A DNA stretch of 64,000 nucleotides from Lasiosphaeria ovina (GCA_033439765.1 JAULSN010000015.1:466084-530083); one strand, 5' to 3'; shown: positions 36,622-47,836, numbered from the stretch's first letter. Numbers and translations are program-made. The notes: a model not told the origin generated them from the sequence alone.

Positions 36622-39600
36622 ATGGTCAGGAAAAGGATAGTAGATGAGAGGAGAAGATGCGTAGAAGAGAACGGATTCAATGACGACGATACGGATATTG
36701 ATGACGAACCTGTCCCACGTGAGGTCTTGGACTACACCAAAGAGAGGTACAAAGACCAGATGGACCTTTGGATCGAGTAAGTAGATCATACGAATAGTGA
36801 TTGATGGGAAAACTAATAGACCGTTAAGGTATAAAACAATACACCCCGAAGCTATACCTCATTAATTGAAAACCCTGAAGCATTTTGCCAAGTTTATAGC
36901 AAAGTCCGCCAAAGGTGTTCTGGACCCGGAGGGAAAGCCGACCGTTCAAACCGTTCGGAATTACTTCCGGTGTTTTGTCTCTGGTTGGAATCTAGATAAT
37001 CCAACGTGTTTGATCTCGAGAGACTTCACAGACTCTATCACTAATATAGGCCTCCGTGCTCTCTAGTATCGTTCTATCCAAACGCTAACCTCGAAATAGT
37101 ATATCAAAGGCCCACTAAGGAAGGAGCTCGGTTTATCAATAGCTATACGACTAAAGAAATACCTTATACTTAAAAACTATATGTACTTGGAGAAGCAGCT
37201 CTGGTAGAACGATGGATATGACTACGTATACGAAGCGTACCGAGTTTTTGTTAGCGGAAAATTGAAGTGTTACGTATTTACGCCAGCTAGACTAGGTAAG
37301 ATTAGTGAGGGCTCAACTAGGAGGGGTACCGGAAAAGGATTGCGTTATAAGGTAGCTATTATTACTCATGTTCATGATCGCGGACTAATCGCTTAGGAAA
37401 CGGTGATGCTGGTCGCTTGGAAGGACGGCGAGCCTGAATTAAGGTTCAGCCTAAAGAGAGAATTTGCGAAGGCAATGCATGATAAGGAACAGCAAAGGTC
37501 AGCAAAGTCTCATGTGCATGTGGCTTCGATACTAATGATTGACTGGAATAGACCGACGCACCTACTCTATGAACATCTCCCTGGCTAGCCTCTTGTCGTC
37601 AATCCAATGCTCTTTCTGCTTGCTATCTGTCTTGCGGCGGGAGCATTCAAAAACTACAAGACTCTCAAAGAGGTTTTGGACGTTAGGCCGCCGGCAAACT
37701 AAAGGTATTGGGTCCTCGAATGGTCCTCTCACGTGCTGGACCTGCCGGTATTTCCAGAAGTATTACCGGTAGTAGACGGGGCGACCAACAAGATCCAAAT
37801 AGGCAACTCTTTCAACACGCAGCTCAAAGCCCTCTCAATTCGAGCAGGGATAAGTCCCGTCACGGTACACAGCATGCGGAGGGAGGCTCTCATCTTGGCT
37901 ATAGGTATGATATTCGCCTGCCGTTTTATCCTTCGCCTAGCTAATTTAAAGTTTAGCAAATGGTTATTCGGACCGGGAATTGATGAAATTTGCCGCACAT
38001 ACAAACAAAATGACGCTCACAAGAGACTATTTGAGTTCTATAACCGTTGTGGATGGTCTGGCCGGTTTTCTTAAGCTACCTCTTCGAAGCGATCAAGCGG
38101 AAGACTTCCGGTCCATGACGGTTAACCGAAATCCCGAGCTTTTGCAATCACTGCCTGCGAAGACGTACGACCAATTAAGGTAGAGAGAGGATTATGTTGC
38201 CATCACAAAGAAAATCGATGACCTGACCCTTGAGATAAGCTGCGCCCAAAAAGGGGCAGCTGCTCGGGATCTGAAGTCGGAGCGGGGCCAACTATACGAA
38301 CAAAGGCGCGTGCTCGAGGAGGAGGAGTTGAACAGAATCCGCGGGGACTAAGAACGAATACATCCTTTAGAGCGCAAGGAAAAGGTTTACGTGGACCAAT
38401 ACCGTTCTCGATTCGATCGCCTTCGTCATATGATGCCGGAGCGCGAAAGGCTTTTAGTTACGCTCTTCTGCGTTGCTCCCATGCGAAGCCCGGAGGGAGA
38501 ATCGGCTATTGAGGACCTTATATCGCTCGTGAGGAATAACTGCCGAGTCGCCTACCAACCGTCGCTTCGGCCACTACGAACACAATGCACAATGCCGTAT
38601 TACGCCGCGGGGAGATGCCAAGCGCAGTACTGCGGCGTGGATATGTGCCCATACTATGATATAGAAGTTGAACGGTAAAGTGAATTTTAGACCTTTACAC
38701 TGGTTCCTAAAGCTGATATATTTTTAGGATACCTATTGACCACCGGTGGTAACATGTCTTTGAATGCTCCTTAGCATACTATAAAGAGGAGCAGAAATTC
38801 GTTGATTTCTGCTTCATATGCCATAACCCCGTAGCGGGTAGGAAAGCATTGGAAGTCCACTACCAGGGGCATATCGATAGACGCGAATTGCCGCTGCGCT
38901 GCAATTTTGTCAAGTTTCGCCGAGCCATTGCCTACGCCGGGATGTGCAAAACATGTATATATAACGAACAACTACCTACAACCCGACGACTATTCGGATT
39001 TAGGAAGCAAGTTAGCTAGGAAAGGCATATCAATGAGTGCTTCACTATTTACGCGAAGACTTCGAGAATGACGGGCGTAATACCGTGTCCTAACCCCGAA
39101 TGCTCTATAGCGTACGAGTCAGACCAGCAGCTCTAGTACCATCTACAAGACGCCCATAGCTATCCTTCCAGAAATAGTAAGGAGAAGACGCAAAAGAAGA
39201 GGGAAGTCTTTGTAGATGGAGGATGTTCCCCCTCCCGAAGAAAACGGCGCCGAGTTTATACTATAGAAGAGGCTGCCAACACCAAGCTGGCATCAGCAAC
39301 AGACGCCAACCCGGCGGCGGAATCCCACGGATTGATATCAAACTTTTCTATCTCCTACGGCAGTTATTCGGAAACCAGCACGTCTCCTTCCAGCACTATT
39401 GCCCTCTCTTCCGTCTTCGATGTCAATTCTCTTCAAGAAGTTTGCCCATCAGTTAATTCGAGCTCGAGGCCATCTCCCAGCTTTGTTGATGACGAGAGCC
39501 TTGGTGTCAGCGAGCATGCCGATTTCGGGGCCTGCATTTCACCATCAGCTACAGACCCTGACCTGAAGGGATTGGGTGAAGGGCAAGTGTCTCGGATTAG

Positions 39601-40309
39601 AGAGGTAGAGCTACCTCCCGCTTACTACGACATGTCTCGAATGAACGTCGAGGAATGTAGCGATGGAATTGTGTCTAATACTCGGTCGCTCCCATCTCGG
39701 ATCCTCGATCTTACCGATCAGACAGACAACCTTATGGCGTAGGGCGACTAGACGACATTTCAAGAACAATGGGCAAGCGCAAGCTCACGATCTATATCAT
39801 TATCATCCATTGTTCCTGTGAACTTAATTGATCCGGAGCTGCTGACCGACACGGTCCCTGCTGAGCAAACGAATGACGCTGTGACAGAGTTATGTTCAGT
39901 CGGAGAAGGGGTTGGCGATAGTAGGGGGATCCTCCCGCCTACCGCAATTGACGAGAAAAAAGATATATGGGAGGCTGAGGAATTGCTTGCTAAATGGGGG
40001 CGGGGCCGGGGAGTTTGGCTCCTGGTTAAGTGGAAAGGCTTTGGGGACGAATCCAACACGTGGGAGCCACCAGAGAACATAAGCGACCATCTTCTTGCTA
40101 ATTTTAACATAAGCTACTTAAAGAACGGAGGAAACCATTCGGGAGTAGAATTGCTTAAAAAAAAGATATGCAGCGGACGGGTTAAGTATCTCGTAAGATG
40201 GAAGGGTCGTCCGGAAACCGAAAATTCTTGGGTGAGTGAAGGAACTATAAGTCATGCGCGTAGGAAGGAATTCGAGAGTGCGTATGGGAGGATTAATCTG
40301 GGGTCTTGA
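36622..40309 (+). pseudogene. RIP-damaged FluG/DUF3435-type recombinase-like gene with C2H2 fingers and two C-terminal chromodomains
   Basis: The coding sense is followed across several exons, starting MVRKRIVDERRRCVEENGF at 36622. Exon 1 ends at a GTAAGT (36777). DUF3435-type landmarks follow: a GPLRKELGLS motif (about 37105), TPARLGKISE (about 37280; arginine of the recombinase box), NPMLFLLAICLAAGAFKNYK (about 37600), TVHSMRREAL (about 37866; His-x-x-Arg box), RNPELLQSLPAK (about 38128) and MPERERLLVTLFCVAPMRS (about 38430). Two C2H2-like fingers lie at about 38810-38880 and 39085-39155. The frame then continues through a Ser-rich linker into two chromodomains (about 39960-40080 and 40130-40260). 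The in-frame stops are all TAA or TAG where Gln (CAA/CAG) is expected, as left by C-to-T changes at CpA. DUF3435 proteins are tyrosine recombinases that include Starship captains. No function is expected now. Confidence 0.8.
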
Positions 40310-40857
40310 ATTCGAGAAAATGTATATAGAGTAAATTACTAAGCTATTAAAATCGGTGATAATTATCATCCATCGTGGCAGCACATTGTAGAGCTACCGG
40401 ATTAAGTTCCTTCAATCATCGCTATTTCTATCTCGTCCAGTTATATATACACCATCTATTTTAAGAATTAGCCTCCAAGGAGTGATTGTGAGATAGAATC
40501 CCGTCTCATTAACAGATAGACATTAGTTATGAATAAATGGGTAAGTAGGTGGGCGAAGGTGGTATAGAACTGGCACGCGTTGCACGGGGCGCGATCAATA
40601 AATTGGCGTGAGCGTGGGCAAATCAGGCAGGCGGTAAAACGTGCAAGTACCATTGACTTGTAAGGCGCTCATGTGGCACAGTGGTCTTGATAAATACGCG
40701 TAGTGTAGCTATTCAGGGCCAACCTTGTGTTCCATTGAATGGAGGCCCGAAAATGGGAAGTGACCAAGATTCGGTACCCGGTCGGTATTAATAATAAGTA
40801 TCACTTCCTTGAAAAATGAAGTTAGACATTCAAGTATAGTGAGTAGTATCAATAAAG
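40310..40857. other. AT-rich spacer
   Basis: TpA-rich DNA between the recombinase-like pseudogene and the small intact gene at 40858. It contains one copy of the AAATnGGCAGGCGGT motif at 40620-40635. No gene is visible. Confidence 0.6.
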
Positions 40858-41592
40858 ATGGTTTCTATGCGGCAGAGCAACATCGAAAGAAGACGCGCAA
40901 GGGATGAATGCCGTGAAAAGCTCTCAAAACACATTCGTAAGGGAATGAAACCTATCCCGGTAGCCAAGCTAACTTCTTTAGACCAAAGACTAGGCATTAA
41001 GGTAAAAGCCGCAGATGTTCGCCTTAACCCCCGCCCAAATGATCCATATGCTTGGAGAATTCTGCCGGGTGAGGAGCATTCCCTTTCCAGGGTGTTCGTC
41101 AAGAATTTAAGCGACCATTCTATTGGTACTTTCCGACTGCTATGTAGGGAAATTGGAAAGACCTTTGAGGCCGTGCTTTCAAGCACACAAAGCTCGTCGT
41201 TAGACTCAATTGTAACTGTATGCAAAGTCGAGTAGTCCATTTCTGGCGATAGCTAACTTTTCTTTTTCCTGCAGTTGTCTGTCCCGGAGCCTAGCTTTTC
41301 TGTGATGATAAATGAACTTAGAGAAGAAAATGCAAGGCTATACCAGGAAGTATACGAGTTGAAAAGCAAAGTAAGGGTGGAATTAGGGAAGAAGAAGCTT
41401 GTAGAAGAAGAAAATTGCAAGTTACGAAGCAGCCAAGTACGACTCCAAGCGCAGGTTCAAGGTTATGCGAATACTTTAGATCATTTTAGGAGTAATGTTA
41501 CTAGATGCATCTTTGGACTGGAAAAGGCACTGCCTATATCAGAGGGCTTGTTAAGAAATGTATCTATAGACGAGGCGAGTCGGACAGCATAA
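40858..41592 (+). CDS. Uncharacterised 225-aa protein with C-terminal coiled coil
   Basis: Two exons, 40858-41217 and 41275-41592, joined by a 57-nt intron (GTATGC donor, CTGCAG acceptor preceded by a pyrimidine tract and a GCTAAC branch site), with no stop codons. The N-terminal half is basic (IERRRARDECREKLSKHIRK) with a compact middle segment (NPRPNDPYAWRILPGEEHSL). The C-terminal half (about residues 125-195) is a clear coiled coil (INELREENARLYQEVYELKS and following). I do not recognise the family. It lies 550 bp downstream of the ruined recombinase-like gene on the same strand, yet shows no RIP-type stops, so it is either younger, under selection, or escaped mutation. A second in-frame ATG lies three codons in. 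Confidence 0.62.
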
Positions 41593-41846
41593 ATAGATTT
41601 TTTAAGTGTGCTTTGCCTAGCATCTTTTACTAAGCAATTAAAGCCTTGAACATCGACGGGTATCATTATATCAAAGGACCGGCTTTATATCCTTAACAAG
41701 TTATAAATATATTTATCTTATTAAGGTGCTTGCAACTCGATTAATAGTACTATATCTTCATCCAGAAGTAAAGGAAGCATGGACCACGAGGACTCTCACC
41801 AGCAAAGGAAACCTACACGTTGCTGTTCGCTGAAGACATTGAGTAA

Positions 41847-41884
<38 letters not shown>

Positions 41885-42801
41885 CCAGTTTGTAGCAGTC
41901 TGGGTAGATGGCTGCAATGTTCATTTAGAAGCAAAGGAAGCATAGGCCCGGAAACTCTCCGATCACCGCCCGTTACAGCGAGATGAGCAAACTCGAGAAC
42001 TATTACCGGCAGAGAGCAGAAGGAAGCCTGACATGCCTAGCCTCAAGTAGATCAAGGATGAGCAAGTTCTATAATAGAGACGGCGGTGGCTCATCGCACG
42101 GAGTCCATTCCGGAGACCTGGGGCCGAAAGATCGTGATCTACCTTATTACCTACCTATCGCTGTTCGCCAAAATTATCGAGTGCTTTAAACTCATTCCTA
42201 CGATATCGTGCTACGGTACATTTAATAAATGAACATATCTTTAACAGCTATGAGATTCTAGTATAACGATTCCATTAAGAATGCTATATAATAATACCAA
42301 GAGTTATGGTTTGTTCGCTTAGGGGATAGAGGTACGAGGACAATAGATTTGTAAGGCAATTTCGTTTTAGAACGTAACGGAGAGCAAACGCTAAAGCCAC
42401 CGTTAGAGCGATCAGATTGCGCATTGTCAAACTAGGTAGGCGGTAAGAAAAACGGAAAGCAGAGCCGAATTGGGAAGGCGGTGAGTTAGAATAACTAAAT
42501 CGGCAGGCGGTGTGTTTGCTAGAAGCACTAAATAGGCAGGCGGTAGGATAGATACGAAATTTGGCCTCCGAAGCATGCTTCCATAAATAGTATCGCAAAT
42601 GTGAGGTGGCCGGAATTTGGGCTATTGTTATCATTGAACAAAAATAGAACTTGGCCGATGGCCGATTTCTAGACTCAACCTTGGAACAAAATTAGTTCTA
42701 TATTAAAAACATGAAAAGGAGCCGTCAGGACGCTTCCTAGACTAACATACAAATAGCTCTGAACAACAGTATAGGGGGGAGAAGTAATGGCAATAGGACA
42801 C
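41593..42801. other. AT-rich region with short repeats
   Basis: No credible gene. It holds a T-run joined to an A-run (41847-41884), two related segments around an AAGGAAGCAT core (about 41768 and 41934), and four copies of a GGCGGT-centred motif at 42430-42544. Minus-strand open frames here are short and of low quality. Confidence 0.6.
42430..42544. repeat. Cluster of four spaced GGCGGT-type motifs (AAATnGGCAGGCGGT consensus)
   Basis: The motif ends at 42444, 42482, 42511 and 42544, all in the same orientation and spaced 29-38 bp. The two clearest copies are at 42498-42511 and 42530-42544. A fifth copy is at 40620-40635. The spacing and shared orientation suggest protein-binding sites or subterminal repeats of a mobile element; this is inference. 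Confidence 0.6.
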
Positions 42802-42997
42802 AACGTATTTGATAAGCGAGTTAGCTATGATAAGCAAGTTAGCCACCTTAACGAGACGGGGTAGCGTGCGCAGCCAAATGCGATAAGAAATTGATAAGAT
42901 TACTAACAATTTACTAACATCTTTTGCTTGTGCCCCACCAAATCTCGTTAAGGTGGCCAACTCGCTTATCATGGCTAACTCGCATATTATGAACGTT
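42802..42997. mobile_element. MITE-like element with about 53-bp imperfect terminal inverted repeats
   Basis: The left arm (42802-42854) begins AACGTATTTGATAAGCGAG and reads inward to CACCTTAACGAGA. The right arm (42943-42997) is its reverse complement with few mismatches, starting TCTCGTTAAGGTGG and ending GAACGTT. Each arm contains an internal near-duplicate of GATAAGCGAGTTAGC. About 90 bp lie between the arms and carry no coding capacity. The layout fits a short non-autonomous DNA transposon. I could not define a target-site duplication. Confidence 0.65.
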
Positions 42998-43375
42998 ATT
43001 TATAACGATTCTACCTTAATATCCTAGCTAACTTCTTTAATAGATTATTGATTAGGTAATAAATAAGCCTCGCTGAAATCATCCCAATTCTCGTAAGAAG
43101 GACTTATATATTTGGAGAGTCCTACCTAGTAAAGTGGAGTTCTTTTCTATTAAGAAAACTAAAAGGCTTAGCTCCAGTAAAATGGTAGAGAAGGAGTACT
43201 GTAAATAAATTTGTAGTGTTTCATTTTAATTAATACCAGAGCGTACTGTGGTATTAGCCTTGTTCAAACGTAGAGAAAATGTGATATGCTTGAGATAAAT
43301 TCTTTCGCTTCTGCCTCTTACAGGTGGGTTTTTCTTGGGTCGCGATGCGCAGGAGTTAGTGAAAGCTACCTCTGA
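42998..43375. other. AT-rich spacer
   Basis: TpA-rich sequence, no gene visible. It separates the MITE-like element from the kinase remnant. Confidence 0.5.
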
Positions 43376-43884
43376 AAGGTTTGTTATGTTAGCACGCACA
43401 CATTAGGAGCCACCCCGTCGCTTTCGCAGTTCACCATATCCAACGATGACGCGCCATCCGTTAATGTTTACCATGCTCACTGCCCCCCAGGAGTAAAGCG
43501 AGTTCTCGCCGTAGGAGGCGGTGCCTCTATTGGTGAGGTGGACGATTCGACCGTGTTCAAATATAAACTGCCCCCTTCCCCCCCGGCGGAGACATGACCA
43601 GTCTCGAGATTGAGAGGAAGCTCCTGGAAGTCATTCGGCCGCACGAGCGCATCACAGCATTGAAAGGCTTTACGGATAAGAGAATCTACCTGGAAAGCAC
43701 GACGAATGGCACCGTTGCCGAATATATGCTTGAGTCCGGCAAACCGCTCCCTTCGGTCAAGCAGCGGTTGGCCTGGTGTCGGGAGGCAGCCGAGGGAGTT
43801 ACCTGGATCTATGCAATAACGAGTCCTCTATTGGAGACACTGAGGAGGACGGGTTGGATGGACGGTCGACCCGTTCATCGCTAA
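43376..43884 (+). pseudogene. Remnant of a fungal Ser/Thr protein kinase-like gene
   Basis: Homology to a family of small fungal kinases is read in two frames. The first (from about 43376) contains the glycine-rich start (LAVGGGASIGEVDDSTVFKY). The second (from 43594) has MTSLEIERKLLEVIRPHERI and LAWCREAAEGVTWI. They are separated by a frame change at a run of seven C (43578-43584). After TWI (about 43811) the similarity stops, before the catalytic HRD and DFG motifs, so the catalytic loop is lost. No start codon is visible upstream in the first frame. The gene is therefore frameshifted and truncated. Recognition is from family memory of the conserved motifs; the kinase assignment is good, the exact subfamily uncertain. 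Confidence 0.68.
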
Positions 43885-45291
43885 TAAGGACATTGCCGAG
43901 CGCCTTCACAGGCCGTCAAGTTGGCTCGCCACCCACCATCTACCTCTGCAGGGGTACCGAAAGGGTGAGGCGCATTAGAGGAGCGGAGCGCGACCATAAT
44001 TGGACAGGGCTAGATGAATTCTCGTCGGGGGATCGTGGGACTGCAGGTCGCCATTGGCGCAGCTGGGAACCGCGGCGGGTAGGTCGATCGATCTACAGGC
44101 TCGGGGGCTGGCTACGGAGAGAGCGATGCGACGCGGACTGTCATTCAGGCCTCGCTGCGTCGAGGAGGTGAATGGGCTGCACGGCACCTCCTAGAGTCCA
44201 AGGCAGCATCGAGAACCACAGCCTTCCTCGTTTTCCAATGAGCGTGCGTCAGCAAGCTCACCTGCAAAAGGTGCTGCTTCAGCGGCGACCGACACTCTGC
44301 CGCTGCCATCCAGGTCCCACTGCATTGGGGAGGTGAAAGGGGTGTCCAGGCCTTCGAGCTGTGGTATCCGCACACGGGGATAGCAGCTAGTTCATATCCC
44401 GTCGCGCCAACAGCTTTTGGCTGCATGATCAGGCTTGGCAGGGCAGCAGCGCCCCCTGATCCCGAGAGAGAGTCACCATGGTGGCAAGCAGGAGCCCCTG
44501 AGCGGGGGATCACAGGAGATACCCGGCCCCATGAATCTGCGGCCACCGTCGTATTCCACCCAATTGGTGACTGGACAAGCCTGGTCTTGTATCGGTCGCG
44601 GTTCTACGTCCAAGGCAGAATCTGCCAAGCCAAGAGGACGGTCGAGGCACCTCTGAGTCCACATTGGCGAAAAGCGTTCTCATGCTCCCTTCTGGCTGCC
44701 GCCATGGTGACACCCTCCCTAGAATCCGCCTTCCAAGCCTCCCTCTATACCCGATTTACCTCGGTCGATGACGCTCATCCATACTACCAGGCAGCTCAAG
44801 GTCCACGCGGTCCAATGACGGCTCATTTCTCTTCTCAAGACCTCGTGTCGAGAAGAAGGGGGCGTTCGGCCTCTGGCCACTAGTGACGGAGAGGTTTGTG
44901 TTAACAAAGCCCCTAGTGACTCCTTGATCTGTCTGCGGACGGGCTAGTACGACTGGGATCTTTCACTGTGCATTTGGATCCTCTGGAGGATCGAAATGAC
45001 TGTCTGTGACCGGCCTCTCCGCCTGAGTAACACCCAGACACACTCTGCCTAACCAATGGTGTGGCGGCTTGCACGCCATCAACCAACAACCCAAGCCAGA
45101 GAGCCTTGCCCCTACGAGATAACCCCCTGTCTTCCTGGAGAGGCCCTTAGGTATAAAAACTAGACAGCCTGCTAGTCAACGCCGTTCGTTCCTTTACGTT
45201 CGGGCACGTCTTTCGTCCCTTCCCACTCGTCCAACACTCTACAATAGACAATTCCGCTAGCGCCGTCCCTCGTACCATTTTCACCAGCAAG
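43885..45291. other. Gene-free stretch and promoter of the Ulp1-like gene
   Basis: Open frames at 43776-44171 and 44425-44883 have no recognisable domain and overlap open frames on the other strand. The last part looks like a promoter: a TATA-like GGTATAAAAACTAG at about 45150 lies about 140 bp before the ATG at 45292, followed by a C/T-rich leader. Confidence 0.5.
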
Positions 45292-47836
45292 ATGAAGAGA
45301 AGCGCTTTATTCCACCTGAGACAATTTGTCTCCGCGGTCCAGACCGCCGGGATCTCTCAATCAGAGGTGAGCTAGCTCGTCACACAACATAGGCTCGGAG
45401 CTCACCGTCGGCCACAGATATCAACAATCGTACAAGAGCTATGCGATAAGGCACCCGACATCGCCCGCATCTTCGTAAAGGAAGCTCTCAAGCACATCGA
45501 CGTCGACATAGATGACACAGACGCGAGCGCCAGGCGTCCGAAGAGGAAAAGGATATTAGATCCCTCGTATGTGCCTCCGAGAGCCTCCAATATCAAGAAG
45601 GCCTCGAAGGTCAGAGCTGCCGAAAGTCCAGCCGAGCCAGCGGGTGAGTCCACAACGACCAGAAGCGACAATTCGTTTGGCTACGAGATCAGCCCTAACC
45701 AAATATCGGTCATGGCAGAGGCACCCATCCCGCGGCAGGAAGTCAACGGGGGTGGAGAGAGCAACAGCACCGAGACCCTTTCTAAGATCGGGGCCGCCTT
45801 CCCAAATGGGAACACATCACATCATGACCTTTCGACGGCCAAGGACGCCGGCAACGAGAAGAACGAGAGTAGCCCTGAGACGGGGGAAATGCAACTTGAC
45901 GAGCCTGTGGTCAGACAAGCCACGCACAAGCGAGGTCGCGGTGCCGGCGTCCTTTCAGGTCCTCGTCCATCTACGCCATCCCCACCGGACCACCTTAAAA
46001 TGCAGCCGTCACCTCAGATAGAAGAGATCCCGAGGCCCGATGTATCCTTGGTGTTCGAGAATTCTGTACTAGAAAGCCCCTCGCCACATCCCTATGTTGA
46101 ACGTTCTTCCTTCTATGATATGCTCGCCGAGACCATTACCGTCATCGAGATGATGAGTAAGAAAACGGAAGAAGCATCACCGGGCGCCCACTCTGCAATC
46201 CTCCGAGCCTTGCTCACCGACACGATATGGGCAAAAACTGACAAGGTAGAAGCTTCCGAGTCTGCGTGGAGCGCAACAGACATGAGAAGTTGGAGTACTT
46301 TAATGTGGATCCACCTGCTCGAGGCAGGCCAGTCTCGCTCGAAGACGACGACAATCTTGAATCTGATCGAGGAAATGGGTGCCGCCGTGTGGTATGAGGC
46401 CCAGCTTCGGCAGATTGCGGGATCGGGCCTTGTCACGAAACGAGGAAAGCCGAGAGTGCGCGTGGCTTCTGCTCTTCTAGACAGCCTTCTACGAGGCGAC
46501 GAGTCCAATCCGGCCCCGGAACAGAGGATCCAAGAAAGGGCAACAGATATAAGGAGACAAATGATCAGCAAGGCAGTTAGTAGAGGAAACAAACTCCGCA
46601 CCATCGTCTCGAAGACTAGTCTAGGCATTCTCTTCCGCCCAAAGATCTGGTAAGGACGTCCACCCCTTTGTTGCGCTCGCCAGCTACTAATTGTGAATGA
46701 TCAGGGAGTATGTGAAGATGAAGGACGATGAGTTCGAAAAGATTGCAGAAAGCTTCCAAGCGGATCCACGGCAGGTGCAGTTACTCTCCGTTCTCGGTGA
46801 ACAGGTCCAGTTGCTTGTTGATGAAGGACGGCCGAACCTGTCAAGCTTCTTTGCCTCGCTCGAGCCAAAACTCGTCGTAACACCAGAGGAAGCCTCAAGG
46901 CTACGTGCTGATTTCGGCCATGAGACGGTAAGTGGCGGCTCGAGGTTTGCCTAGAGAGCACGGCTAATAAGGAGTCCCTGCAAACAGGACGCTTTACCGG
47001 CAGGTTTCTTAGACGCCGAGGTCGATCAGCTGGTCGGAATGGCACGCGAGCTGCTTGGGAAGCAGGAATTCGGCGAGTTCGACTGCATCAAGATAAATGG
47101 CGAGGTCGACTTCCCGTGCGACTCGCTGGACCGACTCCGTCCGGACGGGTGGCTCGACATGTGGTCCATCGCCGCAGTCATGGAGATGACGGACAAGCTT
47201 CGTTCTGTGAGATACGGGCTCAGCGTCGATTTGGACGAGGTCAAGGAAGGCGGCGCCGTACCTAAGGAGAAACCACTGCGCCTCTGGAGGCAGAAAGTCG
47301 ACCAATATAGGGAAAAGGCGGCTGGTGTCCCGTTGATCTACCTCTGCCCTCTGAACCTCAACGCAAGCCACTTCACGCTCCTGGAGATCAACGAACAGGC
47401 CGAGATGATATATCACTACGACTCGATGGCGAACCGCCGTATCATCCAACGCAAGACGAAGACCAGCCGGGTCAGACAGGTAGTCGAGGTAGGACAGCTC
47501 TATAAGCCACGGGAACCCGGAGCTAACTCGCGGCGTAGGAAGAGTTTGGCTACCTGGGTTTTGGGTACGAGGAGGCGGTATGTAAAGAACCCTGCGAGTG
47601 ACGATCCCGCTAATCTAGAGAGGCAGGCATGTCCGCAGCAGACAGACTCGTCGAGTTGCGGTCCGATAGTAGTACGCAACGCCAGGCTCCGGATGAATGG
47701 GCTCTCCGCTGGCACCTGGCAGTGCGAGGTAAATCCAGAACGGATGAGGAAGGACATGGTTGAGCTCTTCCACATGTGGCTGGACCGGGCTCTGCAGGCG
47801 AAGGCGAATCACGGGTCTAGCAACCTTGGCGGGTAG
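45292..47836 (+). CDS. Ulp1-type (C48 family) cysteine protease, SUMO/ubiquitin-like specific
   Basis: Four exons, 45292-45366, 45418-46649, 46705-46927 and 46988-47836, give about 792 residues. Introns of 51-60 nt have GTGAGC/GTAAGG/GTAAGT donors and CAG acceptors. The N-terminal 500 residues hold a short helical start, a basic patch (RRPKRKR, a likely nuclear signal), a disordered Ser/Glu/Pro stretch and a helical region (about 260-420). The protease domain is at about 511-775 with a complete triad in order: His638 (LNLNASHFTLLEI), Asp655 (YHYDSM), Gln728 and Cys734 (CPQQTDSSSCGP). The Asp-to-Gln interval is long for the family (about 73 residues) and includes a possible 45-nt in-frame intron (47578-47622, GTATGT…AGAG). 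Such proteases cut SUMO or related modifiers; in fungi they also occur in expanded accessory families and alongside KDZ transposons. Substrate unknown. Confidence 0.82.

Noticed and set aside
42430..42544. CRISPR-like array
   Set aside because: The repeats are only about 8-15 bp and imperfect, and this is eukaryotic DNA; no array.
42284..42634. Minus-strand open frame of 116 codons in AT-rich DNA
   Set aside because: Its sequence is made largely of the spaced GGCGGT motif copies read in antisense; not protein-like.
44425..44883. Plus-strand open frame of 152 codons
   Set aside because: No domain and overlapped by minus-strand frames; no splice or promoter support.
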